A stretch of DNA of 64,000 bases from Synechococcus sp. BIOS-E4-1 (GCF_014279995.1 NZ_CP047935.1:1246190-1310189), one strand, 5' to 3'; shown: positions 32,130 through 42,359, counted from the first letter of the stretch. Notes: generated by a model not told the origin, from the letters alone. Made by a program: numbers and translations.

Positions 32130-33576
32130 GTCGCTCATCGTCATCAACTCAGTCAAGACAGCTAGTCCTCGCTTCATCGTGATTGCTTTCTCTTCTCCAG
32201 GAAGAACTTGTGTCGTTCGGTTCTCTCGCCTTGTGCCAATCGCTCATCCGTCCTTTAATGGACCTGTAGGGTTCTGGAGGTAGGCGGATGATTGGTGTTG
32301 ATTGGTCCGGCACAATTGTACTTCTCTCGATAATCACATTGATAACAGTGATTGGATACCAGGAAGGGCACTCAATCCTTTAACTCCACGCCCTTGCTTG
32401 ATATCGGGGGCTTTTACCTGTTCTCCCGTCGCCGATTCTTACGGCAAGCTCATTCCTCAGAGTAAGGCACAGCCTTTCCATCCGTTTTCTGTGTTACTCA
32501 GCCCAAGGCCTGTTCCACGGCACACTCTGGTCTGAGCAGTGCGTGGCAACCATGTCATGTGTTGCCCCTTGAATTTCGTCAGACACATCAATGATTTCTT
32601 CACCAGATTGAGGGATGTCGCCCATTCACCTTTTCACCAGCTAATGCGATAGGTGATGGGTTGAAGTTCATCCTATGTTGCTGGTTTGATGAACATCTTG
32701 TGATTAATTAAATCAGCACCCCGACAAACAAAGTGCATGCGATGAATTGTTTTTCTTGGCTTGCTGCATCGAAGATTGCTTGGTTATTAAAGAACTGAGA
32801 TCATCCTGTTGGTGGGTTTTTTCTTTCTGTATCACAGGCTTTTTATTGCCATCTACCCATTTTTTCTGAGCGTAATGTGGTTTCTTCCTGCAAGTCCTCG
32901 CTTGGCTTGATTCATAACAGCCTGCTCTTTCCTGCACGCCGTTGTGTTTTCATCAGCTCACACCTAATCCATTCGCTTTCTCTGATTGCAACTGTGGTAC
33001 TAATGCAACTTAGAACTGATGTGCAGGTGTGATATTCATTGATTCGCACGAACCTAGACTTCTTCGCATGCTCGAATTGCAATCTACTGATCACTCTTGG
33101 TCAGTTTGTTGACCACATTCATCCCCATTGTTTCATTCTTGCTAATTCTTTTTGCGCGAGTAAAAGTCCTTGCTTCCTGGAGAAGCAGCCTCTTCAGATT
33201 AGCCGTTTGCAATTTTTTTATGAGTTCTGTGTGAGATATATGAGGTATTTGTTGTATGCCTTGCCATGAAAAACTTCGCGTGCATCGCTGCTATCTCCAG
33301 CGATAACATGCCTCACAACTTGCGTCACTCTTGATCTTCTCGTCAACTCAATCCAGGTTCCGCGCAGTGTATGCATTTTGTATGCAACTTTGTTATCAAG
33401 CAAATGCCGCTTAGCTGAAGGCACACCTTTAGTACTGCTGTCTTCCGAGCCTGTTCGTACGTGTGTATGGCAGGCCTGAAGGTTTTTCGTCCATTCGGTC
33501 CTGTTGTTACTCCAAATGTTATTCCTGACGGTCCTGGCCTCTTGATTTGACTGATATTGTCGTTATTCGGGGTGGA
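32130..33576. other. Long stretch without recognisable genes
   Basis: Only short, low-quality frames on both strands, with no RBS, motif or strong terminator. Base composition is AT-richer than the 0-10 kb core. Probably decayed accessory DNA. One frame near 33400-33541 (MAGLKVFRPFGPVVTPNVIP) could be a gene tail but is not supported further. Confidence 0.45.
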
Positions 33577-34392
33577 TCAGCGCTCACAAACGTGGCTGGC
33601 ATCTTGCGCACGTTCGGCGTACTCGAAGCCATGACTCAGGCGCCAGGCGAAAACCTCCGGTAATCCAGCCTCAATAATGGCTCGACAGGTTCTGCTCAGG
33701 TCGTACTCCACTTCACGGACACATACCTCTCCGCTGTCGTCGTCGTGGACCACGTACGTCGCTTTGGTTGAGCCATGCCTGGGTTCGCCGACTGAGCCGG
33801 CATTGACGATGCGCCGCATCGGCAGGGTGATCTCCTCTTCGCTTTCGGAGGTTTTGCCATTCTTCTGCACCGACACGCGGATGGAACCTTCGCTGAGCTC
33901 TCGTACATAGGGCTGATGGGTGTGACCGCAAAACAAGGTGTCCGCTCCGGCTGTCGCCACGCGTTCCAGTGCGGCGAAGGCGTTCATGTCTGGAAGCAGG
34001 TATTCGTGCTGACTGTTGGGGCTGCCGTGTACAAACAGCAATCGCTCTCTGCGCAGGGTCATGGGCAGGCTTGCCAGGAAGGCTTTGTTGTCTTCAGTGA
34101 TTCGTTCTGCGGTCCAGCGATGAGCGCGATGACCGCGACGTTCGGCCAGCTGTGAGGGATAGCTGCATTCGCAGGCGTTGAGTCCGTCGATGATGTCTTC
34201 ATCCCAGCAGCCCTGGCAGGTGGGTATGGAGCGTTCGCGTACCAGTTCAATCACTTCATTGGGCTGCGGGCCATAGCCCACCAGGTCGCCCAAACAGGTG
34301 ATGGAGTTAATGCCTTGTCGGTCGATGTCAGCAAGCACGGCTTCGCATGCGGCAAGGTTGGCGTGCAGGCAAGAAATCACTGCGTGGCTCAT
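33577..34392 (-). CDS. Metallophosphoesterase (calcineurin-like)
   Basis: 271 residues. Canonical motifs in order: SCLHANLAACEAVL (residue 7; the usual D-x-H motif is diverged), TCLGDLVGYGPQPNEV (GDxxGYG), LLFVHGSPNSQHEYL (His), and TLFCGHTHQPYVREL (GHTH). The order and spacing fit cytoplasmic YfcE/MJ0936-like phosphodiesterases. It starts two bases after the P-loop gene ends, so both form one operon controlled by the Zur-type box at 35218. A zinc-sparing or zinc-responsive phosphatase is a reasonable inference. Confidence 0.85.
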   Translation of the reverse strand: MSHAVISCLHANLAACEAVLADIDRQGINSITCLGDLVGYGPQPNEVIELVRERSIPTCQGCWDEDIIDGLNACECSYPSQLAERRGHRAHRWTAERITEDNKAFLASLPMTLRRERLLFVHGSPNSQHEYLLPDMNAFAALERVATAGADTLFCGHTHQPYVRELSEGSIRVSVQKNGKTSESEEEITLPMRRIVNAGSVGEPRHGSTKATYVVHDDDSGEVCVREVEYDLSRTCRAIIEAGLPEVFAWRLSHGFEYAERAQDASHVCER

Positions 34393-34394
34393 GG

Positions 34395-35177
34395 CTATCC
34401 CTTGGTTTGAAAGGAGTGTTCTCTGTACCTGAATTGGGCCTGGTGCAGTTCCAGGTCGTCGTCTGTGAGCAGGCAGTCATTGATCGTTGACTGAATGCCG
34501 GCAGGGTCAAGGGTTCTGCCCTGCACCACCAGCTGTGACGTGCGATTCGGCCTGCCTGCCGGCGGCTCCACCGACTCCAGGGGAAGAATCTGAGAGCCTT
34601 GTTGGCTCACGACCCAGTTGCAGAGGAATGAGCGACCATCCGGCAGATTCATCAGTGCTTTGGCCCGATACACGTCGCCGTAGGCGCCATTCACCAGTTC
34701 AAACCAGAAGCTGCTGAGGCTGTTGGGATCCCAGACACAGCCTTGAAGATTGCGATGCCAGGATTCAAGGCGTTTGAAGTCCAGAACGTCCTCTTGCGGC
34801 AGTTCTGGATCCAGACCGAAATGCAGTGTGCGATCCGGCCGCAGATTGAACCGCTCCAGCTGCCGAAGCAGGTGCGGATCAATGCCGCTCGGGCTGCTGT
34901 TGGTCGGTGGCTGAAACTGCTGAACCTCGATGAGCAAAAGCTGAGGACCTGATGGCAGCGGAGCAGTCGCGGTTGTCGCAAGATCCAGGAGCTCAGGGAT
35001 CTGGTCTTGGAGCCAGGCGCTGTCGATGCCTGCGTTGTGACCTTGTTCAAGGCCTTCCTGATCGGATCCGCACAAGCGGAGATAGGCACAGCTGCCAGGG
35101 TGTTTCAGGAAAGAGTCGCGGATCCAATTGGTTTTCCCGCAGCCGGGTGGGCCCATGATCAACCAGGTGTTCTGCAT
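34395..35177 (-). CDS. P-loop CobW-like protein under a Zur-type box
   Basis: 260 residues from the ATG at 35177: MQNTWLIMGPPGCGKTNWIR carries the Walker A motif at once. LLLIEVQQFQPPTN is a Walker B-like strand. The C-terminal part (FWFELVNGAYGDVYRAKALM then LPDGRSFLCNWV) resembles a CobW C-terminal domain. An upstream ATG (35246) would place the Zur-type box inside the coding region, so 35177 is preferred. COG0523-family proteins act as metal chaperones in zinc limitation. Confidence 0.7.
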   Translation of the reverse strand: MQNTWLIMGPPGCGKTNWIRDSFLKHPGSCAYLRLCGSDQEGLEQGHNAGIDSAWLQDQIPELLDLATTATAPLPSGPQLLLIEVQQFQPPTNSSPSGIDPHLLRQLERFNLRPDRTLHFGLDPELPQEDVLDFKRLESWHRNLQGCVWDPNSLSSFWFELVNGAYGDVYRAKALMNLPDGRSFLCNWVVSQQGSQILPLESVEPPAGRPNRTSQLVVQGRTLDPAGIQSTINDCLLTDDDLELHQAQFRYREHSFQTKG

Positions 35178-35217
35178 GGCCAGATGGCGAAAGGCTGCGA
35201 ATGCACGAGACTGGGAA

Positions 35218-35232
35218 TGGGAATCATTCTCA
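35218..35232. promoter_or_regulatory. Zur/Fur-type operator
   Basis: On the minus strand TGAGAATGATTCCCA, one base off a perfect palindrome and identical in its left half and centre to the box at 15786. It lies 41-55 bases upstream of the chosen start of the P-loop gene, close to the 35-49 base spacing seen at 15.8 kb. Confidence 0.65.
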
Positions 35233-35544
35233 CTATGCATGATCAAATGACTCTTGTCATTGAATCAAGCGTCGAGGCGAGCCATGTCTCCTTGGCAGGC
35301 TGCCTCATGGCCGTCTCATGGCTCGGGCTCTGCCTGCTTGTCTGTTAAGCGTGTCTTGCTGGATGCGTGGCTGTGCTGGTTCAGCGCTTGCTGTTTCCGA
35401 TGATGAGCCAACTGTCCAGATCTGCCGCAGCCCATGAGAGGCCTGGATGATGGACATGCGTGCAGGCCATTGCGCATGAGAAACGACTTGTCGGTGTCTA
35501 GGATTTCAATGGTTGTTGATTGATGCGCATTAAAAGTTCTGCAT

Positions 35545-35853
35545 ATGCCTTTGATTTTTCCTCTTGCATTGCTCCCTTTCCTGTTCGGCCATGGAGGTGG
35601 TGGAGGTGGTTCTGATTACTCAAAACATGCGTATTCCGTGTGGGCAGAAGAGCACGCTGAGCATCGTTGTGATGCTTACAGGCAGGGCATGTCATGGGAC
35701 GAAGCCTACTCCTATGCCACGAATTCATCAGGACAAGCTTGGAGAGCAGTTTTTGTTCCTTATCCTGAAAAAATGAAAGCCTATAACGCAGCAATTAAAA
35801 GAGATTGCAATCTTCTCCACGTCGAGACGTGGAATGAAAAAGTAAACTATTGA
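35545..35853 (+). CDS. Small secreted or exported hypothetical protein
   Basis: 102 residues. The N-terminus (MPLIFPLALLPFLFGHGGGG) is hydrophobic with a Gly-rich end, either a signal peptide or an anchor. The mature part has two Cys (EHRCDAYRQGMSWDEAYSYA; IKRDCNLLHVET). No family recognised. Confidence 0.5.
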   Translation: MPLIFPLALLPFLFGHGGGGGGSDYSKHAYSVWAEEHAEHRCDAYRQGMSWDEAYSYATNSSGQAWRAVFVPYPEKMKAYNAAIKRDCNLLHVETWNEKVNY

Positions 35854-36004
35854 ATGGCGATAGGGTTATAATTGTCTCAATTTGTAGATCGACAATCACT
35901 TCTTGCAGAAATCAGTTCTGCGATCACATCGTCTGGCTGCAGGTTGATGGATCAAAGAAGGGATGATTTCATTGCATCAACTGATGCTGCCAAAATTTAC
36001 TTTA

Positions 36005-36322
36005 TTACATCTTGCATGCCACCTCTGCAGTTTTTCTAGCAGCGGATCCTTTGACTGTTGGCTTCCAATCGCTCTTTGATTGATCGTCTCTGATAAAACG
36101 GTACATATAATCACCACAATTATATTCGGCTTTGCCAATACCTCTGTTGTTGCTCAAGATTACAGAAACGATTGGATCACTTTTGGAAAGAACTTTCACT
36201 CGTACGTATCGTTTTTCGTCGCATCCACCCTGGCACCATCCATCCTTGCAGTCTTGAGCCGGTGCAGCCGCGATCAAAGATCCGGAGGCCACAATTAGTG
36301 TCGAGAAAAGGAAGGGTTTCAT
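36005..36322 (-). CDS. Small secreted cysteine-containing protein
   Basis: 105 residues from the ATG at 36322. Signal peptide MKPFLFSTLIVASGSLIAAA with a cleavage-like APAQ, then DCKDGWCQGGCDEKRYVRVK. Five Cys in the mature part suggest disulfides in the periplasm. No family recognised. An upstream ATG (36352) would hide the signal peptide. Confidence 0.6.
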   Translation of the reverse strand: MKPFLFSTLIVASGSLIAAAPAQDCKDGWCQGGCDEKRYVRVKVLSKSDPIVSVILSNNRGIGKAEYNCGDYMYRFIRDDQSKSDWKPTVKGSAARKTAEVACKM

Positions 36323-36496
36323 TGGCTCAAAGACTCTACTTATTGTAGTCACGATGCAGCAGAACCAACTGATCGTTTATGCCAATGTTGTGTAGTGTTT
36401 TTTCATCATTATGCTTGCTTTGGCCTGGCACCACCTAGCCAATATCCCTTGATAATTGGTGTTCATCGGCAGTCTGGTTTTTGATGTATTTCGATG

Positions 36497-36717
36497 TCAG
36501 GCATGCCATGCATCAACACCAGCTGTACTCTCCAGGTCTTTATCTGATGCTGATCCAGCTTTCATCGAGTTGTCAGTAGAAATCATAAACCCAGCTCCTT
36601 TGGCAATTGTTATGACAGCATCTGGATGAGCTGCGGCTTTGAATTTCGCCTCGGACTATCGTCTGACTGTGCCTTTTCAATAAAGGCTTTCAGCTGGTCT
36701 TCGGTCATGGCACTCAT
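36497..36717 (-). pseudogene. Frameshifted Nif11-leader precursor remnant
   Basis: MSAMTEDQLKAFIEKAQSDD is in frame, then the frame shifts near 36650 and continues AKFKAAAHPDAVITIAKGAG and FMISTDNSMKAGSASDKDLE, ending STAGVDAWHA. The double glycine is lost (AGV) and the core is six residues without Cys. The box CAATACCTGG survives upstream on the minus strand at 36789-36798, so this was a former cassette of the same family, 13 kb away from the main array. Confidence 0.78.
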
Positions 36718-36830
36718 AGTTCCTTAACAGTTGTGGCTGAAGCTCAGCAACAATGATTTTATTTAATAACTATTTTTCTGAATTAGTTCCAGGTATTGGA
36801 GGCAGGCTTGTGGGCTTTTGAGAGTTTCAG

Positions 36831-37079
36831 TTAACAGCAAATAGTAGGAGGTAAAACACAAAGAGTCACTTCGCAGCTTATCTGACTTCCACCAGCTATG
36901 CCTTCCAATTCTTCTTCTGAAATCTGAGCGTTTTTCCAGTCATCAGCAGAAATCATAAATCCAGCTTCTTTGGCAATCAAAAGGACTGCATCTGCATCGG
37001 CTGCTGCTTTGAGCTTCTCCTGAAGGCTGGTGTCAACTTTGACTTGTTCAAGGAAGGTTTTGAGTTGCTCTTCTGGCAT
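36831..37079 (-). CDS. Nif11-leader RiPP precursor, peptide 16, four-cysteine core
   Basis: 82 residues: class-A leader 1-64 (MPEEQLKTFLEQVKVDTSLQ; AKEAGFMISADDWKNAQISE; ELEGIAGG). The 18-residue core SQISCEVTLCVLPPTICC has four Cys, two Ser and two Thr: the most lanthionine-ready core outside the main array. Ser/Thr alternate with Cys. Confidence 0.9.
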   Translation of the reverse strand: MPEEQLKTFLEQVKVDTSLQEKLKAAADADAVLLIAKEAGFMISADDWKNAQISEEELEGIAGGSQISCEVTLCVLPPTICC

Positions 37080-37100
37080 GGGTATGAGGTTTATTTAGCA

Positions 37101-37167
37101 TTCATAGCACTGATTTCCTGCCGCGTCTTTCGCTAAGAATTACAGCGCACAATCGTGTACGGTATTG
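37101..37167 (-). promoter_or_regulatory. Cassette promoter for peptide 16
   Basis: On the minus strand CAATACCGTACACGATTG (37150-37167) and -10-like TATGAA (37101-37106), the same layout and near the same spacing (88 bases to ATG) as in the main array. Confidence 0.6.
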
Positions 37168-37555
37168 GAGGATGAACGAATGGTGCCCTTGTGCTGGGGT
37201 TTGAGTCTCTAATACCAAAAATGGGTGTTTAGTGCCTAGAAGAACACCTGAATATGCGATTACTCAGCGCGGAAGGTTCACATCACCCCTCTGAATACTG
37301 TGAGTTCTGATCTTACTAGCGATAGTGATTACACAAAAATCCCAGGAGCTAAAAATATTGACTTCATTGATAACCCCTAAAAGATTGATTCATCGAAACC
37401 AATCATAGATCAAACAAATAGACCCAACTGCTATTTCCTGGAGTAATCATCCAACCAAATGAACTGTGTAAAGCCAGCAGCATCGATCTAAAAAAATACG
37501 TGCTTTTTTACTCCGCTCCTTTCGCATGCTATGATGTAAAAAATCAATTTACCGA

Positions 37556-37846
37556 ATGACTTCACAAATAGACAGTCTGCTGGCTCATCTCGAGTCCAAT
37601 CCTGAATTGCGTAACGCAATCATGACAGCAACTTCACTCGAAGAAGCCACTAAAATTGCCGAGAATGCTGGTTTCAAAATTGAAGGAAAAGACCTGTGTA
37701 ATGCCCATAAAGAACAACTCTTAGAACTAACTGATAATGAATTAGAAGTTATCGCAGGCGGAAAGTTTGACACATATGGGCCTGGACCAGGCACGAATCA
37801 GGACCAAGACACAAACAGCGTGGTATGTAAAATAGCTACTCACTAA
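37556..37846 (+). CDS. Nif11-leader precursor, peptide 17, class-B leader
   Basis: 96 residues: class-B leader 1-69 (MTSQIDSLLAHLESNPELRN; TSLEEATKIAENAGFKIEGK; NELEVIAGG) with an extra Cys at residue 47. The 27-residue core begins KFDTYGPGPGTNQDQDTNSV and has one Cys near its end. Thr/Ser precede the Cys at a distance, so at most one ring. No CAATACC box is seen upstream. Confidence 0.86.
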   Translation: MTSQIDSLLAHLESNPELRNAIMTATSLEEATKIAENAGFKIEGKDLCNAHKEQLLELTDNELEVIAGGKFDTYGPGPGTNQDQDTNSVVCKIATH

Positions 37847-38664
37847 GTTTGAATAAGCTGCCTATCTGTGAATGTATAGATGCTCCTATGCCCTATATCG
37901 TGACTAGAGATACGAAGAATTGTGCTCCGACGAATTGTGGAAAACAGTTCAAACTATCGACTTATCAGCACTCATATCCCGTCAAATCCCAGTCATAGAA
38001 ACAATCTCTTGATGAGCTCTCACCAGCACAAGAGGAAGGCCGCCCTTCCCGGTGGAAAGACGGCCTAAGTCGCTCGTTGGTTCATGGTTCAACCCATCAG
38101 TTGTGGCAAAGGGAATGGGGCGAAGCTTCTGGCAAGAGGCACCCTGGTGCCATTGGCTCTAGGTGTCGGGTTGTGACCTCCTGGGGCACCTATGGCGGTG
38201 CAAGCGGAGCGTCGATTGGCGTGGCGTACAAGTCTTGCCGACCAAAGGACCAACCCAGGTCATTGTTGAGACTGTTGGAGCAGGGGCCAGAAGTCAGTCT
38301 GCTTCTCTGATCTGCTGGGGTGGAGTATCAACCGTCATTGGCTCCTCCGATGTCGTTCCCTTACTTTCCACCCGCAGTGGGCCTTTTGACATCGGTTGAA
38401 TCGCGCATTGCCTTCCAAGGCAAAACCTCCAATAGTGGAACTGGTGTGACCTGAGCGTTTTGCTGATCTCAGTTCGTTATCCCGTCGCCAGTTTTACGGA
38501 AGCGCCTGGATGTCCACACTGATTCTTGAACGGGAGAAACCGTTGGACTGCAGATTGGACGTGGTGCTGGGCGTCACCGTGAAAGGAACCCTTGAGCGAC
38601 CAACAAGATCGCAGAAGCAGACGGCGAGTGTTTACGCCAGCAATGCAGCAACTCTCATCGGCTG
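37847..38664. other. No recognised gene
   Basis: Short frames only. An imperfect inverted repeat GGCCGcccttcc...CGGCC near 38038-38065 may be a hairpin. No RBS-supported gene. Confidence 0.45.
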
Positions 38665-39468
38665 ATGGTGGCATTCGCGAAAGAGATTGAGGTCGGGGAT
38701 GGCTACTCATCCAAGCGGACCGAGGAGATCTTCAATCAGAACTTCAAGGACGCCACCCCTGATGAGATCGAGGCTTCACAGAAGTGTTTCGATCACGACA
38801 GATGGACTGAGGAGAACCAGGAGCACAAGATCTGGAAACCAGACCTGTTGGCCCCTGTGCCTGAGGGACAACAAGGCCATGGTGTTTTCGTGGTCAAGCA
38901 CCCGAATACCATCACCTTCATGTGTGGGCTTTGGGCGGTTGTGCTTGCGCTCACCGACGAAGCAGGCAAGAGGCATAAATATCCGGGTTGGACATTGGGA
39001 GTGAAGACCGGCAAGCGGTTCCGATGCTCACCCTCAGGCATTCGGGCAGTGATTCTGGATCAGTTCGATGAGGAGACCTATGCCGCGTGGAAACAGCTGG
39101 TGATGAGCAATAAGGAAGGGGCCTATGAAGCTCTTGCTTCGGCATGCGACTGGCTTGGTCACAAAAAGAAAGTCGGGTTGAGCTACATCAGCGGGCGCTC
39201 ATCAATGCAGCTCTTGACGGAGCTGGGGATTCGATGCGAAAGAGACCATGCCTTCCTCTATCCCCACTACAAAAAGATGTTTGAGGAGAAACTTTTGAAT
39301 GAAACCAGGTCGGAATATGAACAGTGGCTGAAACAGGCCTCAAACGAACATCGAGAGATGTTCAAGCAGATGGTTGCGAACACTAAAAGACAGAATCCAA
39401 GGCTCACCGAAGCAGCTGCACGACAACAGGTCATGATTACCCTGCATGAAATGGGTGTGATGACATAA
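38665..39468 (+). CDS. Hypothetical protein
   Basis: 267 residues, soluble, charged. Segments such as GHGVFVVKHPNTITFMCGLW and RHKYPGWTLGVKTGKRFRC look folded; the C-terminal third is helical and basic (SEYEQWLKQASNEHREMFKQ; NTKRQNPRLTEAAARQQVMI). No domain recognised. Start may be later (GTG or ATG near 38698). Confidence 0.6.
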   Translation: MVAFAKEIEVGDGYSSKRTEEIFNQNFKDATPDEIEASQKCFDHDRWTEENQEHKIWKPDLLAPVPEGQQGHGVFVVKHPNTITFMCGLWAVVLALTDEAGKRHKYPGWTLGVKTGKRFRCSPSGIRAVILDQFDEETYAAWKQLVMSNKEGAYEALASACDWLGHKKKVGLSYISGRSSMQLLTELGIRCERDHAFLYPHYKKMFEEKLLNETRSEYEQWLKQASNEHREMFKQMVANTKRQNPRLTEAAARQQVMITLHEMGVMT

Positions 39469-39505
39469 AACCTGCTGTCAGAACGTTGTTTCGGATTTCT
39501 CATCA

Positions 39506-40387
39506 ATGTCTTCAGCATCAAGCGATTCCAGATTCCCAGATGAAAATCAGCGCTTGATTGCGCAAAATTTTGATCAGATCATCAACTCTGATAGCTACAA
39601 ACTGGCGCATCACGATCTAGATCTGCTCAATAGCCCCTCGATGCGCGGCGTCAGGATGTTGATGGAAATCAGCAAGCCTGAACTGCGCTTGGAGGAGGCT
39701 GGAATCACCTCCACCATCATTGTTTTAGGTGGGGCCCGGATTCAGGAGCGTTCGGCAGCAGAGTCAAGTCTCGCAGAGTCTCTGAACGCACTTGATGCGG
39801 ACCCTGATTCGGTTTCGCTTCAGCGCAGAGTTCAACAAGCCAGAGGGCTTGTTGAACTTTCATGCTATTACGATGCCGCCCGTGAATTTTCATTTCTAGT
39901 ATCCAGCCACGGACAGCGAGAAGATAAACCATTAAATTCTGACTCATCCCCTGTGATTGTTACTGGTGGTGGTCCCGGGATTATGGAGGCTGGAAATCGC
40001 GGAGCTTTTGAGGCTGGGTGTCGATCGATAGGCCTAAATATTGATCTTCCTCATGAGCCTCCAAATCCTTATATTTCACCGGATTTATGTTTCAAGTTTA
40101 GTTATTTGTCGCTGCGAAAAATTCACTTTGTGATGCGCTCGGTTGGAGCAATTCTGTTCCCAGGGGGATTCGGAACTTTGGATGAATTGTTTGAGATTTT
40201 GACATTGCGGCAGGTGGGGGTGAAAAGTGCAATGCCGATCATTCTCTTTGGTCGTGAGTACTGGTCAAGAATCATTGACTTTGAGTTCATGGCCAATTCA
40301 GGGCTGATTGATGACGAAGATTGCCGCTTATTTCAGTATGCTGATACTGCTCTCGAAGCCTGGGAGTTGATTCGTAAGCAATCCTAA
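39506..40387 (+). CDS. LOG-family nucleotide phosphoribohydrolase
   Basis: 293 residues. The LOG/lysine-decarboxylase-like motifs are complete: VTGGGPGIMEAGNRGAFEAG, and later FPGGFGTLDELFEILTLRQ (PGGxGTxxE). The family cleaves nucleoside 5'-monophosphates (cytokinin activation in plants, AMP in bacteria). The N-terminal about 140 residues are longer than in plant LOG and match the long bacterial form. No partner gene. Confidence 0.88.
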   Translation: MSSASSDSRFPDENQRLIAQNFDQIINSDSYKLAHHDLDLLNSPSMRGVRMLMEISKPELRLEEAGITSTIIVLGGARIQERSAAESSLAESLNALDADPDSVSLQRRVQQARGLVELSCYYDAAREFSFLVSSHGQREDKPLNSDSSPVIVTGGGPGIMEAGNRGAFEAGCRSIGLNIDLPHEPPNPYISPDLCFKFSYLSLRKIHFVMRSVGAILFPGGFGTLDELFEILTLRQVGVKSAMPIILFGREYWSRIIDFEFMANSGLIDDEDCRLFQYADTALEAWELIRKQS

Positions 40388-40587
40388 ATGCCCTCTCGAA
40401 GGTTCTTCGATGGTCATCCTTGTCTGAGCGGCTGTTTCGCCTGGGTCTCAGCGATACAAGTCGGCCGATGATGTTGATCGCTTGGGCTGGTTTCAGCCTG
40501 CTGAATCATCAAAGCTGAGAAGAGAATGCTCTTAGAGCAACCAGCAAGTGACTGTGGTTAAACCGGTGAGGACTGGCTCAGAGATTC

Positions 40588-42186
40588 TTGCTTCGTCGTT
40601 CCTTTTTGCGATTGGGTGTCCTTGCTGTTCTTGTTGGCGGCGCAAGTCTTGATGTGCTCAGGACCACCCGAGCCAAAGCTCGGTCTGCCTGGGAACGATT
40701 CATCAGTCAGCCGGCGTTTCAGCGGCCCCGTAATGCTGAGACAGTCGTCCTTGAAATCGCAACGGCACCGATCACTGTTCTGGGACGAACAGTTGTCCGC
40801 GGCTGCATTCGTCAGCTGAACGGTCAGCGTGGATACACCACGTCTCAACGCAAGGGCATCAATCTCGAATTGATCAATCAGTTGCCGGTGCCGACAACGG
40901 TGCATTGGCATGGGTTGATTTTGCCCAATGCCATGGATGGCGTGCCGTTTGTCACGCAACCTCCCATTCCCCCAGGACAACACCAAAGGATCCACTACTC
41001 GTTGGTGCAGAACGGCACCTTCTGGATGCATTCGCACTACGGGCTGCAGACCCAAAGCTATGTGGCTGAGCCTTTTGTGATCCTCGATGAGGAACAAGAA
41101 CGTTGGGCTGATCGAACGATCATTGTGATGCTGCGGGACTTCAGCTTCACTCCCGCCAGTCAAATTCTCGACAACGTTGTGGCTGGTGAGCGCGGCGGCG
41201 GTACGGCCATGGCTAAGAGCCTGGCTGATTTTGATTGGCATCAGCCGCGAATGCTGCTGACTCAGCAGTGGGATCAATGGAATCAGCGCTTCTGTTGGAA
41301 ACAACAGAAAGGGGTCTTGATGATGGCCCCGGATGTTGTGTATGACGCGCTGCTGGCGAATGAACGCAGCCTTGACGCTCCAGAAATCATTGATGTGGAG
41401 CCTGGTGAAACCGTGGCGATCCGCTGGCTTGCAGGCAGCGCCTTCATGAGCTTTTTTCTCGACTTTGGCGATCTCGAGGCTGAGCTGCTGCGTACTGATG
41501 CCAACCCCGTTGAGCCGATCAGTGGATCGGTCTTTCAACTTGCTCTGGCCCAGCGTTTGACGCTGCGTGTCAAGCTTCCTGAAGAACCTGGGGTCTTTCC
41601 TTTGCTGGCCTTAGGGGAGCGCAGCAACCTGCGCTGTGGTGTGGTGCTGCGCAGTAACCCAAAGCTCCGCGTGCCTGATTTGGCCCCGAAAACCGATCAG
41701 TGGACCGGTCGCCTCGATTTCACCCAAGACAAGCAACTGCGGGCACAAAGGCCTCTTGCGGTTCGTGCTGCTGACAACACAATTCCGATTGCTCTGACAG
41801 GCCCTGCTCCCAAATACACCTGGGGCCTTAACCATCGGTTTTACCCCTATCGAGATCCCTACTGGGTGGAGGAAGGGCAACGGGTGGAAATGGTGTTTTC
41901 CAATCCCACCCCGATGGGTCATCCCATGCATCTTCATGGCCATGAATTTCAAATTCTCGAACTGGATGGTGTGCCCCTGGCTGGAGCCATGCGCGACACC
42001 GTTTACGTGCCGAAAGGCGGAACTTGTCGTATTGCCTTCGATGCCAATAATCCAGGAATTTGGGCGTTCCACTGCCATATCACTTATCACCATGTGCGAG
42101 GCATGTTCAACGTGGTGGCTTATCGCTCCGCTGATTTGAGTTGGTGGAATCCAGCAGGTTTCAGTCACGAATACCTGCCGTTTTGA
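40588..42186 (+). CDS. Tat-exported multicopper oxidase
   Basis: 532 residues with a TTG start (an in-frame stop lies just upstream). N-terminal MLRRSFLRLGVLAVLVGGAS is a twin-arginine signal. Copper sites in order: PTTVHWHGLILPNAMDG, FWMHSHYGLQTQ, GHPMHLHGHEFQI, and FHCHITYHHVRGMFNVV. Type 1 Cys is in FHCHITYHH. Family members oxidise phenols, Cu(I) or Mn(II) in the periplasm. A decayed partial copy lies at 45.60-45.91 kb. Confidence 0.92.
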   Translation: MLRRSFLRLGVLAVLVGGASLDVLRTTRAKARSAWERFISQPAFQRPRNAETVVLEIATAPITVLGRTVVRGCIRQLNGQRGYTTSQRKGINLELINQLPVPTTVHWHGLILPNAMDGVPFVTQPPIPPGQHQRIHYSLVQNGTFWMHSHYGLQTQSYVAEPFVILDEEQERWADRTIIVMLRDFSFTPASQILDNVVAGERGGGTAMAKSLADFDWHQPRMLLTQQWDQWNQRFCWKQQKGVLMMAPDVVYDALLANERSLDAPEIIDVEPGETVAIRWLAGSAFMSFFLDFGDLEAELLRTDANPVEPISGSVFQLALAQRLTLRVKLPEEPGVFPLLALGERSNLRCGVVLRSNPKLRVPDLAPKTDQWTGRLDFTQDKQLRAQRPLAVRAADNTIPIALTGPAPKYTWGLNHRFYPYRDPYWVEEGQRVEMVFSNPTPMGHPMHLHGHEFQILELDGVPLAGAMRDTVYVPKGGTCRIAFDANNPGIWAFHCHITYHHVRGMFNVVAYRSADLSWWNPAGFSHEYLPF

Positions 42187-42349
42187 TGCTCTCCTGACTG
42201 GCGTATGCCCAGCTCGGTGATTCCTTTGGGTTTTTATTGCAGCGATCTTCAGCCTCGCCAATGGCCTCTTTGCTGAGTCCATGCAGCGGAATGAGTCTTT
42301 TGAAACTTTGCAACTGCTTGTACTCCGGTATCTCCTCGCTGTGGTCCAC
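42161..42349 (-). CDS. Small hypothetical protein between oxidase and amylase
   Basis: 62 residues, hydrophilic, helical (YKQLQSFKRLIPLHGLSKEA; IGEAEDRCNKNPKESPSWAY). Its last 8 codons are antisense to the 3' end of the multicopper oxidase. It ends the amylase strand and starts 11 bases below the amylase stop. Possible small gene; no family. Confidence 0.4.
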   Translation of the reverse strand: MDHSEEIPEYKQLQSFKRLIPLHGLSKEAIGEAEDRCNKNPKESPSWAYASQESIKTAGIRD

Positions 42350-42359
42350 TGAAAGACTG

